A stretch of DNA of 64,000 nucleotides. Source: Ficedula albicollis (lineage: Eukaryota; Chordata; Aves; Passeriformes; Muscicapidae). The position numbers and the translations under genes were made by a program. Under the pieces are notes generated by a model. The model worked only from the letters and a program-made list of their open reading frames with translations. It searched no databases and was not told where the DNA came from. The stretch lies in the NCBI RefSeq assembly GCF_000247815.1, contig NC_021677.1:11976040-12040039 (forward strand), written 5' to 3'. This document shows positions 41,160 through 55,465 of the stretch, piece by piece (position 1 is the stretch's first letter; every line of letters starts with the position of its first letter).

Positions 41160-44100
41160 TCTAAAGAAGTTTTTATTCAATCTGATACCACATCCCATAA
41201 CACACTCAGCATCTCTCTCAAAATCTTCCACTGGGTACATCCAATGTTCTTATTTTCCAGTGGAAGTAAAAAATCCTGCTACTGAGAGGAAAACAAACTA
41301 TGTCACTGGTGTACATAAAGTCACTGAAACTTAAGTGAGAATCTGGTACCATCATAATTGAAGCTCCTGTTGTCTTTGGAATAGTTGTCCATTGTTCAAT
41401 TACTTAAATCCAGTGGGGCCTCTAGAAGCGGATTCTGTTCCATATTCCCTTCAGACTCCCTGTTTGACTGCCCTCTAAAATGATTGTTACATCCTGATGC
41501 CTAAAGTGATTGTTCATGAAGGATGAATTTTCCTATGACAGTGCTTAAATACAAAATTGGATAATTCTGTTTCCATTTCAGCATATTATTTCACGTGTGT
41601 TTTGCTTTAAAAGGTTTCTTTTCAATTTATTTAATATTATACCAAATTTTGCACTGTAATCTTGCTCTCATCTCTGGCACTTATGCTCTTTGGACTTTTC
41701 TGAACTCTTCCAATTCAGACTGGGACAACCATGTTGAAATTCTTGCAAGCTGTTAGCAAATGGCAGCATGTCTTACCCTGCTGAAAGGATAAATCTCAGA
41801 CTGTTTCTTCATTTTAAATTGTCTTCCCTTTGCAGTGTGTTGAGGAAGCAACAGTACTTAGTACTCCATAACCCCAGGATTAATCTAAAGCTAAGCACAT
41901 CCTTCATAACAATTCTGTGAAAGTATACAAAGGAATTACTTCCAGTTATTGCTAAAAAAACCCCACCCAAATGTTGAAATTATACATCTAAAGCTGTCTT
42001 CCCCAGCTGAGGGTTTAGTTTTAAATGTTCATACTTAGCTGGGGGGAGTGAAACAAAAAGCCAGACAAAATCCTGCCTAATCTCAGGGATATTTCCATTT
42101 CACAGATAGTTCAAACTCCAATGTGACTTATCTGCCCTTAAAAGCTGTTAACTTCACCTGACAACGAGCCAGAAAATTGAAATGCTCCCAGCAGAACTTG
42201 TAAGTAGAGCCAGAAGTGCTTTGCCATAGGTGTTTGGATGGAACATCACGATAATGACCTCCTCATTTTATACCCTCTAGATTTCTTCCATCAAACATGA
42301 TTACTCAAAGAAGTCAGTTTCTTTAAGAAAAAAAAAAAGAGAGCCTCAGATTTTAAGAGAATTAATGTTCCGTTACACTTTAGCACAGAGCTGCAATCAA
42401 ATTAAAATGAGGTTGAGTTCACTGTACAAAGAAAAAAGATTTGAATGGTTTTGTTTGGAATCAAAGCAGCTGGAAAATTGGAAACCAGCTTTAGAATAGC
42501 TGAGCATTTTTATAGCGAGAAAACATTCTACAGTCTTCAAAGTCTTCAGATTATGTGTAAGATTAAATACTATCAAGTTATTATTTTCATTTGCTTTCTT
42601 TAAAACGATATAGCTGGTAAAACTTTTCAAAAGGAGCAGGAATAAGTATTTGACTTATTGTCCTTCTTTAAATTATTATTCTTCTAAATCATTGTCCTTC
42701 TCTTTCCACTAGAATGGGCTAAATACATTTGATCTTGCAAAGGAAACCACCTGGTTTTCCTTCAGAATTTATGCAATTTATTAAGTTGGCTGCAATCATC
42801 TGCACTTCTGGCCACTCTGTGACACTGTTTGTAACACCACTGCTTTACATCATCCTTGTAGTGCCGTAAAATGTCACACTCACGTTAGAGGTGACAAACT
42901 GAGGCAAGAGCTGGGTGATTTGGTTTGGCTGCAGCTGTACAGAAACTCTATGGATGAGCTGGGGAACGATCAGTTGATTTTCCCCAAAACACCCATCCCC
43001 AGCACATACAAATCAGTTTTTGGGTAGCGTGGGCCAGGCACTTTCCAAGTCCTCCGTATCTGCCAGAACAAGGACAAGATGGGAGCATGTTGCTTACTCA
43101 GGATTTTCCTAAATTACAATCTAATGCAACTGGTAATAATTTCAAATGCACAGATACACTAAATTAACTTAAACTGCTGGCTGAGAAATTCTGTTTGCAA
43201 ACGCTATTAATGCTATTGATTTCAGCACACAGTTTTTCACCTTGCCTCGATAGATGACTGAAGCCATGGCCAAATAGCTCAACGTAAGCTAAATGTGAGA
43301 CCGTGTGTTCAATAATGTGGTCCAGCCTAAAGAGCCCTTTTTCTTTCTGTGTTTCAGCATGTTCTTATAAAATGCTTTATTTCAGTGTTTGCTAGGTGAT
43401 GTGGCTGTCAAAGTTTAACAGCTCTTTGCTGGGCAGCCCCCAGTTTCCACTGGAGAATGCCAGGGCAGCATTTTTTTTTTGGCTGGAGATGCATTAAAAT
43501 AAGACTTCCACTTAAAAAAATTATAGTTCTTCAAAAAGACTTCTCCTCCATGGCAGAAGATTATGTAAAGCAACATTTCTTATGCAATCTTGGGATAAAA
43601 ATTAAAAACAAAGGTCAAATGGTTTACATCTTTTTACAATGTAAAAAAAAATACAGATACCAAATTACCTGAGCCTGTGCCGATTATTATAGAAGGGGAT
43701 GACTGTGTAACATCTTACTTCATTTTGCTTTGCATAAACCAATCTTTTTTTTGGCCTCTCAGACCCTTTTCAGACTACATCCACTTTATCCAAAATTATT
43801 GTAGATAGATATTTACAGATATTCTATTTAATATCCAACTCAGGAATTGCTACTTTGACTCTTTGGGATTTCTTTGCACCTCCTGATCAGTGACAGTTCC
43901 CTGATCTTCTTCCAAGCCAAATCCTGTTACACTTTCCTTGCATGGATACTGCATTTTCACTTCTATCCTTCCAGCTGTGTTCATGTGCCTGTTTCATTCA
44001 TGCACCACTGTTATTCCAATCTGGGTCCCAACATCAGTAACATGATGGCAGCCATGCCCTTCAGCCCCCCTTCAGGTGCAGCAAGTTACAAATTATCCCT

Positions 44101-44855
44101 GCCTGAAAGCAGGGATGATTCCAGCTTCACACAAAATGTATTATTTATGACTAAATCAAAAGGAGACTGTGAGAACAATGCAACTCTCCTTCAGTGAACG
44201 TGCAGATACAGTAAATGCTATGGAGAATAAGAAACCAGGGAGATGATCTGAATTGGGAAAAGATATGATGCACTCACTTAAAAAAAATAATTATGTAAGC
44301 TTAGTCACAAGGCTGGATTTAGTGAGAGAGCTGGGGAGAGGAGAAAGGTAAAGGGCATGAGAACTCAGGAGGTCAGAATCTGTGGCTGTTTTCCTGCTGG
44401 TACCACCCATCATTCCCATTCCTGTATGATTGGTGTAGGAGTGTCTCTGTTGACATTTCCTTCCTTTCACAGCTCTGTCCCATTTTTTTTTTTTGATCCA
44501 AGGAATTAAGATTCTCCAGGAAAGAGAGAGGTTGAGGTCTTTAGGAAGGAATTCTGTGTCTCTGCAGTACTGTCCCACCTGCCCTGCACAGCACAGTTAA
44601 CCTCTGAAGATCAGCACACTGGCTGGAAAAGGAGCAAGATGGAATAGGAGAGAGTTGGGGGAAAGAAAGCATTATAAAAGCCACCAAATTTCCTGCATTT
44701 ACAAGGAAACTGTTCAAAAACCACTGATGGCCTCTTTCCCAGAAAACAGTAGTATATTTAGCTGTGTTCTATATACATATAATGTATGTACATGTTGTAC
44801 CTCTAGCAGCCATAATGAAGCAGCTGTACATAGTGCCTGGCACAGGCTGTGCCTG

Positions 44856-44882
44856 ATATATACATACATATATATATATATA
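44856..44882. repeat. (TA)n microsatellite
   Basis: Alternating tatacata and tatata units. Confidence 0.88.
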
Positions 44883-46372
44883 CATTCTGCTGTACCTCTG
44901 TGTGGCTCTGCTCCCTCTCATGGAGTCCAAATTTAAGTGTCCTTGAGAACCCACTGTGCCCAAAGTGCTGCCTCTTCCTCAGGAAATGCTGAGCAGTTTC
45001 CTCATTCTGACATTTGCTATTTATTGATCTTTGTCCACACTGTCTTCCTTTACATGAGGAGAGTCGTAATGCAACAGCCTGTTTGCAGCCAGTGCTGCAT
45101 TTTACTTGAGTATGAGAGATGTATTGAGACACACAGATGTAGAGAAATTCCCTTCTGTGTTTCTTGGCTTGTTTTCCCATTTAACTCTCTACCAGACCCA
45201 GCTCAACAAGAAGACCCTTCCTGTACACAGAAATGTCAAAGCAAAAGCAAGACCCAGTGGAGGAAGTTAAATCAAGGAGAAGCAGAAAAAACACAGCAAA
45301 TCCAGAAAACACTAAAAATGTTCATGAAGGTGTAATAGGCAAATTGTTTTGGAAAAGGAGAGAACCAGACAGAAGGGAAAATTGTATAAAAAAAACCACA
45401 GAAAACAAGAGACTCAGGTCTAAAAGACAGAGTCGGAGTTTATGGACTAAAACTACACAAAATAACAGCATACATCAGCAGGCTGGAGGGAAAAAAACCC
45501 ACAACAACCCTACAACAATGAAAAGTCTCCAAAAACACCACTTACTGTAACAGGATCTTGAAGTAAATCAGTCAATGAGAAAAATGTCACAAATTACTTA
45601 TGCAAAGGGTTGTGGCACCTGAAGTAGACAGGAGCAGCTGGTGGGTATTGATGCTTTCTTTTCTTATTTTCCAATTTCTTACTGCTTCATGGCAATGAAT
45701 TTTGTTGCACAGCACGTGTCAGTCATACAGTAAATGAGCAACCCTTGAAAGGAAACATACTGCATATTTTTCTGAACAGCAGATTTGACTTCAGATTGTC
45801 TCCTAAAAACAAATCAGTTTCTAAAAACATATATTTTGCTGCTAACTTCTGCTGAAAGTACCCAGCCTCACAGAGTGCCACGTGTTTCCCTGCTGTTTGC
45901 CCCAGCTGTCAAAAAACACTTGAAGATTCCTTGCTTTACCTTTGCTACTCTCATCGTGGGCAGGCATTTCAACTGACCTAAATGTATTATTACATTGAAA
46001 TAAGATATTGTAGGGCAGACTCAGATGAAAATTATGTTTTGTAAGGAAATGATTGCCAATAAATAAGCATTTCCAGAATTTCCACTGGAATTGATGGAGT
46101 TATTTATGCAAATATATCCTGTGGTCAGCCTGACATGATCAGGGTAGGGGTTCTGAGAAGAGGAAAACCCAAGCCTCAAGATGTATTATACCATGTTCTC
46201 CTAATCTCAGCAAGTGTCACCTATCCCTTATACAATTTTTAGTAATTTGCAATTAACTCTGGACATTTAGAGAAAATTGTTCATTAATTCAAATATTTGG
46301 AAGAATCAGCAAAAATTATTTTCCTTTAAATGAAAAGGCTTATAAAAATAAGAAAAAAGAGTATTGGAAAAT

Positions 46373-46544
46373 TTTTAGGTTTTCATACTGGCATTCTGCT
46401 TAACAAAACTTTGCTGTCCACCAGCAAGATTTTAGGGTGACAGTAAAACAGAGGGTGCTTTTAGGTTTTCATACTGGCATCCTGCTTAACAAAACTTCGC
46501 TGTCCACCAGCGAGATTTTAGGGTGACAGTAAAACAGAGGGTGC
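46373..46544. repeat. 86-bp tandem duplication
   Basis: Copies at 46373-46458 and 46459-46544 begin ttttaggttttcatactgg and end cagtaaaacagagggtgc. About three to four transition differences separate them (for example tttgctg/ttcgctg, cagcaag/cagcgag). Confidence 0.95.
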
Positions 46545-49500
46545 CTCTGTGCATAGATCCCCTACCCTGAGATCAGTGTACTTTACTCCAGCAGAACAGC
46601 AGCTGCAAAAAATATTTAGTGGTATGAGTACTCCTGCCTGCTTACATGAAACAGCCACATTCTGATCAAACTTAAAATGGAAAGTCTGGGCTCTTTTAAC
46701 TCCTACCAATCAATGGTTTGAGTTGCTGAATATAACTTATTTTCATTCCCCACTGACATGAAGTGAATTCTAAGCAGGTTCAGAGGGAGATGTGCCTCTG
46801 TCTCAATTGCAATCTCAAGAGCAGAATTGATTCAATATATTTATCTTGGAAAATGCCAGATTTTCAACATCACACATCTTTCCAAAGATGCTTCAGTTAC
46901 ATTTCATATCTTGTGATCAGCTGCATCTCTGAAGCAACCTATCTCCCCTTTATTTAAAAGAAAATATTAATGAAAAAAGGTAGTGTTATGAACACTTGTA
47001 GTCCCTGAAGAATAAGAGAACACCAGGCATCAAAGCAAATCATCAAAAGAGGCAGCAAACTGCAATTCAATTGCAGGAGCACATGAGACTGAATTTCAGC
47101 TGAATGAGTCCAGGAGCTGATTATGTGATTTTGATCAAGTCATCTCACCCATATATCTCTCTTTCCTTGTGCAATGCTTACAGCATAAACACAGCCAAAG
47201 TGGGATGCAGGACAGCCCCCAAATGTGTTTGTCTGCCCTTGCAGTGCCATTATCTGCAGGAGGAACTGTGCAAAACAAATAAACAAACAAACATGGAAAA
47301 GAAATTGAATCACTTCTGCTAAGATGAACTTGTTAGCCACTGTAATTTAAGTAAAATCTGTGAAGTTTTTAGGAAGGCCCAAATCACTGATGTGCCTATT
47401 GAGCACTCACTCTTGTGGTACTAAAGATACTGGAAACACCAGAATCCAGAGGTTATTCTGAACACATCCAGATGGAAGTGGCAACTTCCATTAAGAAACA
47501 CTGCAAAATTCCAGCAGCAGCTGCTGGGCACAATGGACTGAAAGCAAGCTAGGATTAGACTCCTTCCATTCTTCATTGCAGTGAGATGCACGTGAAAATG
47601 CCTCCCGGCAAAAGATTAGCACATGCAATCCTCCTTAACAGTGCCTGTAAATTACAGGTTATGTGCATCAAAATAATACAGAAAACAAAGATGGAAATGC
47701 AACTTCTATAAAGCTGAAAATCTCTTTTACTGACAACACTTCTGATAATCTATAACTTCACTAACTCACCGTGAAATAAGAACAATTCCCACTGTGCCAT
47801 TCTATAAAGGTTCATGGAAGCTATATGGCTCCCAAATTCCTCACATTTCTCCAGAAGAAAGATTGGTACTTTAGCCCTGTCTCTGCCACGAGTAAAAGAT
47901 GTCCTTAAGGGTAGCAAAAAATGGAAGGTGCAGAGAGAACAAAACATTTTCTTAGCAAAATATTTTCCAGCCCGAATGTCCTAGGGCGCCTAAAGGGAGA
48001 GAGCTGCCAGGTTTAATGTGTGAGGAGCTGTCTTGCCCAGACATTTGACTGTGTCAGAGGTTTCACCTGCTGCCCTCCCCTCTGTCATTGCCCAAGGCAT
48101 TGTCAGAGATGTATCTGGAGGTACAGAGGGGCAAAGACCTGATGAAATTGTGAACTGAGTTTGCACCATCGTACAACATTTTCCTGTGACTTTCTCTCAA
48201 CTTCCACAATCTGGTTGTCCAGAGCTAATGCCAAGCATTTTCATTCAGCTCATTCTCAGCTTGCATGTAAAACTGATCTTTTTCTGCAAAGCATCTCCCC
48301 ATTATACATGCAGAGGCAAAGAGGAAAAGTGGACCGACATTGCAGAGCAAGATCTTAATTTATTTATTGGTTTGAATCTGAATAGCCTCTCCACTAATAA
48401 CTCTAAGTTCATTCTGTGTGTGATTTACTCTGACAGACAAATTAGTAAGTGTAAAAAGATGGATAGAGGAGCCAAAAACTTTTTCATTTCAGTTTCAAGA
48501 AAATATAGCTTCTACATAATAGCAAAACATTGAATAAGAGAATAAAATTCAAAGCTAAACAATTGAAAACTTGGATTAAATCATCTCTTTTGCTAACCAA
48601 CTCTGCATAAGTGTTTTATGAAAAGTACAGAGCCAAGCTCAGTTCCTGGATAAAACCTATAATTATTTTATAAAGACATATAGTAATTGAGGATGATTCA
48701 GAGATAGCTGAAGAAATAGCAGCTGTATCAATCTTCAGGGAAACAGTTCACAGAACTACATTTTTAAAGACTCCTCAAGGGCAACTGCTAGCTATAGTCC
48801 ATCTGTTCATAAAAATCAAAATGAGAAAAAAAATCAATTACAGCTTAAATTTAAATCAGATTTCGAGCCCAAAGCTTTTCAATTTCTTTGTCTAAGATTG
48901 CTAGCACACAGGCTTTGGATTTAAGACCTGCATGATCTATGTGAAGACACAGGCTGGCAGGGCACACCATTACATGTTCAGCTCTCTCCTTTAGGCCAAA
49001 TTTGTGAACATTACTGAGTTTTTCCTCCTTTTACTCCCAGCTAGGGGTGACTGACAATGTCCCTGTCCCCTCAGAAGCAGAGTGCCCTGAAAATCAAGCT
49101 TCACATTCCTGGCTCAGATCAATGAACAGTAGGGAAAAGTGGAATGAAAATATAATGTCAGAAGTGAAACACAAGTCACATCAAATGTCATTTTGCAAAT
49201 GAACAGATCAGTTCAGCTTCTTGGATCATAAGACACTGCACATAGACATTAGTAGGAAGCAGAAATCAAAGACAAATTGATGGGCATTCTCACATGGAGG
49301 GGATACAACTTGGGAATTAGTAGAACTGAATTTTATGTAGCAGCATAAGTACCATGTTACGTTTTTTGATGGAAGAACTGCAGTGCTAACAGCTAATACT
49401 GTACCAAGATCTCTTCAGTATTTTTAATTGCATTAGCAATGCAAGGTCAGGTGCTTCTCCTTTGGTAAGACTGAATTAATGTCATTAATGTGCAGAGAAG

Positions 49501-52500
49501 ATTCTGCATTCAGATGAATTTATCAGCATTGTCTATATCAGTTGAAATACATACTGCAAAGCCTCTGCAAGCAGAGAAAATATTGTGTATAACAACAAAA
49601 CTGCAAATAATACTCCAGATTTCCAAAGGGACTAGCAGAACTTCACTGAGTTGGAGTGAGCAATGAAGATTTACATCAGCTGAGAGTTTGGTCCATTATT
49701 TCTGTGATACTATCTAAGTCATCATAAAACATGACAGACGCAGTATTAATGATGAGCTGCTAGAACTTAACCAGTCTCCCTCAAACCTTGTTGCTTCAGT
49801 CAGGGCTATGTATGACACTTCTGGAATAAACTGCTTTCATTTCAAATCCATCAAATTTTATCTTTTCCTTCTCCTTGAGGTGATTGCTTTTTGGCTGGGA
49901 CAAATTATGTACTCAGGTCTAGTCCTAAATTAGAGTTCACTTTGAGTACAGCCTTCCTCCACTTCTGAGGGTGCATGAAATTCCTGTGAGAGTTGGGTTA
50001 TCTGATGGGCGAACAAGTTCCCTGTCACTGAGCCCGGAGGGTGAGCAAGCCTACTCTGGGTGGGGATGGAGGGGAAATCCAGAATAATGAAGAAGGTAAC
50101 TCCCAGAACCAGCTTTCCTTTCCTTTGCCCTCCAGGCAGTGAGGAGAAGGGTGTGAAAAGAGCCTGAGAATGGCACTTTCACACACTTCGGTGATACAGC
50201 AGCCCTGCCCATAAAGGATGGACACCTATCCGTGCAGGAGGAGCCACTGTTTAAGCAGGCACCAATCATCTTTGGAAATTAAAAGAAATAAAATCAAACT
50301 TATTGCTTCTTAATGCTTCGAAGGAGAGCTGCAGCACTGTGAAAATGGCACCTGCACCCAGCAGCCCGTGCATCCATAAGTTGTGCCATGCTTCTCCAAT
50401 GCTGCAGCACTGCCTTTGAAAACTACATTGCTCCCCAATAAACTGAGGCCATTTTGATCTGCCTCTTGGATTTTATCTTTAGAATTCTACCTTTCAGATT
50501 TTCTGTACAGTGTCGTGTGCTGGAAGTATTTTCCCTGTAAATGGACAGGCTTAAGAGAGCACAAGTGCACTGAAATGCAGAGTCTCTATGAACTAGCCAT
50601 GTTATAGCCATATATATGCAGCATTAGCATATGCATTTCACAGCAGACAACAGTACTGATATGGTCTTGAGTCATTAACTGATCATCGAGTAATTAATAT
50701 TTACCTCCAACATACTTCTGATTAATCATTTTTTCCATAGCAGTGTAAAGTGGTGTAGACCATGAACCAATATAGCACCTCTCTCCAGTACTCTGCATTT
50801 TCTTGTGAGGTGTACTAGAAAAATTAACTAGTCTTTTCTCAGCTACATTCATCATTTAGATGAACGTATCATTTAGGTCAAGCAATGTTCTCCATTATAA
50901 TATTTCATATCAAAAAAGAAAACGGAAATGAACACATTTTTTCAGGTACTTGCTGGCATGCATGAGCTGGAAGGTGCTGACTCAATGGCACTTTCATAGA
51001 TGAGAATTTCCCCAAAGAAATGGAAAAAATCTGAGATAGGGAAGATAAAACCTCACCAAAAAAGGGCCAAATTCTGGTCCACAATAAAGCTGTTCTAGGA
51101 ATACGTTGATGAAGAGCTGATACGAGAGCACTTCACAATGATCAGAATGACATTACCTCAGATCCACATCTGAGGGTGGTTTGGCACGCTGCCTCCAGTC
51201 TGGAGGCTAAGCCACCTATTCAGACCTAGCCATGGCCTTTTACACTTGCTGCCAGCTCCAGGGTCTCCAAGTTGTACAAAGCTATACTAAAGGCAGAACA
51301 GGCCCAGAAATCTTCCTGCTGCTTCCTGCTGTTCCAAGGTGATAGAATTGCTGCAGCATGCAAGCAGATCCTGCAGCAGCTCTCCCTGTGCCCTCCCAAA
51401 CATACCTGCTGCCTTTCTCCTCCAGCACAAAATGAAAGTGGCACAAGCAGCTCAGGGAAATGAAGCTCCTCCTAAGAACTGTTTCCTTGGAGGACAACAG
51501 CACTGCTAGGAGTTGTGGCTGTGCCACTGAACCCACAAAGAACACAAGTGGTTGCAGACGGAGCAGACTTTGCATTTTCATTTGATTTCTTGTGTGGTTT
51601 TGTAAGAGAAATATTAATAGCACACTAATGGCAGCAATTACTTTAATGAATGTGACAGCTGGTACCAGCAGCTGAGCATAGGCTGTGGGTTTTGTATTTT
51701 CTGTGGATGGCATGAGGCAGCTCTGAGCAGTTGCAGTCACTGTCTCTTGCTTTCCCCGAGGATTCTATTTTCAGCAAGACTGTGCTTGTGGCAAAAAAGA
51801 TGAAGAGCTACTTTTGTAAGTGTGTCACCCCTCAGGAGGTTACTCACAGCTCAAAGAAATAGGTAACATGTTCAAAATATGGTCAGCCTCTCAACCTGCT
51901 CTGGTCCTTGCAGTGGGTACAGTTCCACTGACAAAGAAAGTATCCTTCAGTTTTTCACCAAGCAGCTTGATTGTCCCCTTCCTAAAGAAAAATCTGAGTG
52001 GAGGCACTCCTGCAATAGAACTATGAAGCAATAAACTCTGGTCACTCGGAAACATTTACAAACAAAACGCACGTCTGGGATCCCACGATTGCCACCCGCC
52101 TGCTTCACCTCTGAGCAGACGCCGTGAGAGTAAATGAAACAGAAATGTAGCACAGATATTAAAGAAAGGGGCAGAAAGGAAATAAGAAAATTGTTCTGGC
52201 TCATCTTCACTCAGATTAAAGCCTGAATTTTAATTAGCAGTGAGCTGGGTGCTGCTCTGCAGAGCAGGGGCACTAGCAGGTGTCGGACTGATGGAATTTA
52301 GTTAAACCCATAGGACGGTGCCAGCCTCCCCGAAGGTAATGCGCTTCAGAGGTTCACCTCCAAATTCCCAAGGGCTGCCAAGCCTGGCGTTCGGCATTCC
52401 TGTTTCAAACTTGGAAATTACAGCTGCTCAAACGCTGTTCTACTCTCATTCGCTTTTCAGAATAACACAGTCTAGGTTGTAGGAAGCCTGAGGCACTTCC

Positions 52501-54014
52501 AAGCTTCAGGAGAAGCCTGCAGGAGCTGAGCTGAACTGCAGGAGACAAGGAAGCACGAAAGGCAGTGGGCACTTCAGGTACTCACTTTCCACGGTGTGAA
52601 AACTTAAAAGGTGATAATGACTGTGCCTGTCACCTGCTCAGCTACTGAACTATCAAGGATAATTGAATCAGAATTCTTGCCTGCCCTAGGATAAGAAATT
52701 TCGGAGCCCCCTTTAAACCAGACCCTCAGACTGTTACCCAATCAGTCAACCAAAATACTACAGAGCTTTGTTTCTCCTAAAGACGTACATGTTCCAAAAT
52801 TATCCTAGGTTGTTCTCAGAATAGAAAGCTTCCAGAAGTTCCAGGTTCTCAGGCTGACGTCCACATCTAGTAACACGTTTGCACTCTGCCTTTTGTAAAC
52901 GTGGGTCAAAGTTGATTCTCATGGCCCATTTTCTAAACTAACAGTTCTGGTTACCCCACGCTCTTGTCCTGAAGGACTATTCCAGCCTACTCTACCATTA
53001 TGAAAGGTAATGACTGTTTTTAAAACGCCTCCGTGTCGAAGACTTACAGTGTGAATAAAGCACAAGTTTTACATTTAAACTTTATGTGCATTCAGCAATC
53101 CTCAGTGTGGAAAGATGCAGAAGAGTGTAAGGCAGAGAGAGCAGAGAGAATACACCAGTATTTTAATTAAAGGGAAATTCATTTCCTAGAAGCCACAGAA
53201 GACAAAATACAGCTTTAGGAACTTAACTGTTCTGACAGTGCTAGAAGGCAAGTCTCAAAGCACAAGGTTCAAAGAAAAACAAACAAAGCCAAGTGGCTTA
53301 TCCATTAAGGTCTTCAAAAAACAAAGGGGCAGCTTAAAGGCAATCTGTCAGTGTAACAACAGAACAGGCACAGTTGCTGACTTCAGCAAGGAAGCTGCAT
53401 TTTGGACAAATGAGAAACTCCGAAGAAGAATTGCTGGCAGCTCTGTTAGACGGGCATTAAAATAATAAATTCCTCTGGTCACAAGGGCAAGCATTGCAGA
53501 TACAGGTGAGTCATAGACCATTTCAGGACACCAGTGTTTGAAACGTGAAACTCTAAGGGACACAATGTGGCCTCACACCTCTTTTTGTGCCAAACACATG
53601 GTCAAAGACTTCCTCAGATGACTCAGGTGCCACAGTGTCATTTTCAGATATCTTGGTCTGTCTTGCTTAACCTCAATCCCCTTAATGAAGAGCAATTTCT
53701 GTCCAAAATGAGGCATGGTGGGGACACAGGCCTAGGAGGTGCTGGCTAAATGTCACCACTGCTATAAAGTCTCTCTTGTTGAATTTTGTTCTCTTTTAAA
53801 AAGTGGAAGGAAGACCATGTTCTTATTCAGATTCCAGAATATCACCCAGAAATACTGCGGTGGTGTCATCCCACTTCAACACTGTAAAAGGTATATCAGT
53901 CTTTGGGAAGGTATGAAGGACAAGATCAATAAATGGGTAATGAATTGTAACAGATCAAAACATGCACTTGACGTTAAAATAAAATAACATTAACGTAAGC
54001 TTCAAGAAAAGTCT

Positions 54015-54147
54015 GCATGGCCCTTTCTCTGATGTAATTTAAAAACCCCAGCAGTAACACAAACACCTAAAGCATGGGTTGGCATAGCCTTTTCTCTGAT
54101 GTAATTTAAAATCACCAGCAGTAACACAAACACCTAAAGCATGGGTA
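54015..54147. repeat. 67-bp tandem duplication
   Basis: Both copies run from gcat.gcc through tttctctgatgtaatttaaa to aacacctaaagcatgggt, with small differences in an A-run. Confidence 0.93.
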
Positions 54148-54156
54148 ACTGCCTTG

Positions 54157-54421
54157 CTGACTTCTTGTAGTACCCTGCTATTCATTTAATGCTGAAAAGG
54201 ATTTAAAAAAAAAGATTTAATGCTGAAAAAAAAATTAAAATCACAGTCCAGATGACATATCACCCCTGTTTTTCCTCTCATTTTCTTACTGACCTTCTTG
54301 TAGTACCCTGCTGTTCATTTAATGCTGAAAAGGATTTTAAAAAAAGATTTAATGCTGAAAAAAAAATAAAATCACAGTCCAGATGACATACCACCCCTGT
54401 TTTTCCTCTCATTTTCTTACT
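54157..54421. repeat. 133-bp tandem duplication with internal repeat
   Basis: Copies at 54157-54288 and 54289-54421 share cttcttgtagtaccctgct at one end and tttcctctcattttcttact at the other. Inside each copy the motif atttaatgctgaaaa occurs twice around an A-run, so the unit is itself a decayed duplication. Confidence 0.95.
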
Positions 54422-55429
54422 GAATTGTCTGCACAACAATGATGCTGTATTCTAGTGGGAAAGCACTCTACTGTGCATCAGGAGAGAGACCTGAATTCTC
54501 CACTTGACTCAGCCACAGGCTGACACTGACTTTGAGCAAGTTTTTACTTCTTGTGTGTCCATTTTGTACATTCAGGACCAGGTTGGTTCCTACTGCATTT
54601 GACGAGGTGCCCAGTGCTTTAGGTAATCCAGATTTAAGGGAAGCTGTAAATACACAGGAGGAACAATAATACTGAATGCATTACAGAAAATAATGTCCAT
54701 ACAAGCTCAGGGGGAAGAATTTGTGCCTCCTGTAGCAGCTGCTGCTGCAGTTCAATGACTCAAGGGCCCACTGTGATGCTGTGCCTTGGATCCACAGCTA
54801 GGACTGGGAATCAACTCACCAGCTGTGTTCTGTCCAAATTACAGCTGTATCACTGCAGACCAAGCAGAAAAAGAGCTTGGTGGCAAAGATACAATGTGGA
54901 ATGTCATGTTCAATACCAGACTATTTCATCTTTATTTGGGGCTTTTTGAATTTACTTGTCACAATCCCAAAAGAGCTGACACCACTTTCAGACAGGTGAA
55001 AGTGTAAGTTAAGTGTAGGTAGCAGTTTTCTGCAGGCTAGAAAAGAGAGAATCACCATGAACCTTAATAATTTAAAGAACAATATTTTGTTTAAAGGAAT
55101 AATTCAAATAAAGCATTTTTAAATTTGGTCAAGTTTTAAATTATTTTTCAAAGAATTCCCTGACCCAAAGTGGACCCATAAGAACAAAACACATGACACA
55201 TGAGAAAGAAAAAGACAGACTGAGGGAAGATAAAAGTGCCACAGACATCAGCATTGGTCTTGTTTTCCCAACTACACCCTGAATCTTTCAGACTCTCCCC
55301 ATTTGCTTATGTTCAGCTCTGGGTTCATTCCTGCCCTGATTAATGTTCCAGCTACTGAAAGCCTCTGATGAAGTTAGACCTCAGGGGATTGTCTGTGGGC
55401 TAAATACAAAGGCACGTTCTTTTTAAAGA

Positions 55430-55465
55430 CTTGAGGTTTATTATATTCTTGAGGTTTATTATATT
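55430..55465. repeat. 18-bp tandem duplication
   Basis: cttgaggtttattatatt occurs twice in tandem. Confidence 0.92.

Noticed and set aside
45233..45550. Lys-rich 105-codon plus frame
   Set aside because: Composition follows A-rich DNA, and there is no motif, splice context or recognisable homologue.
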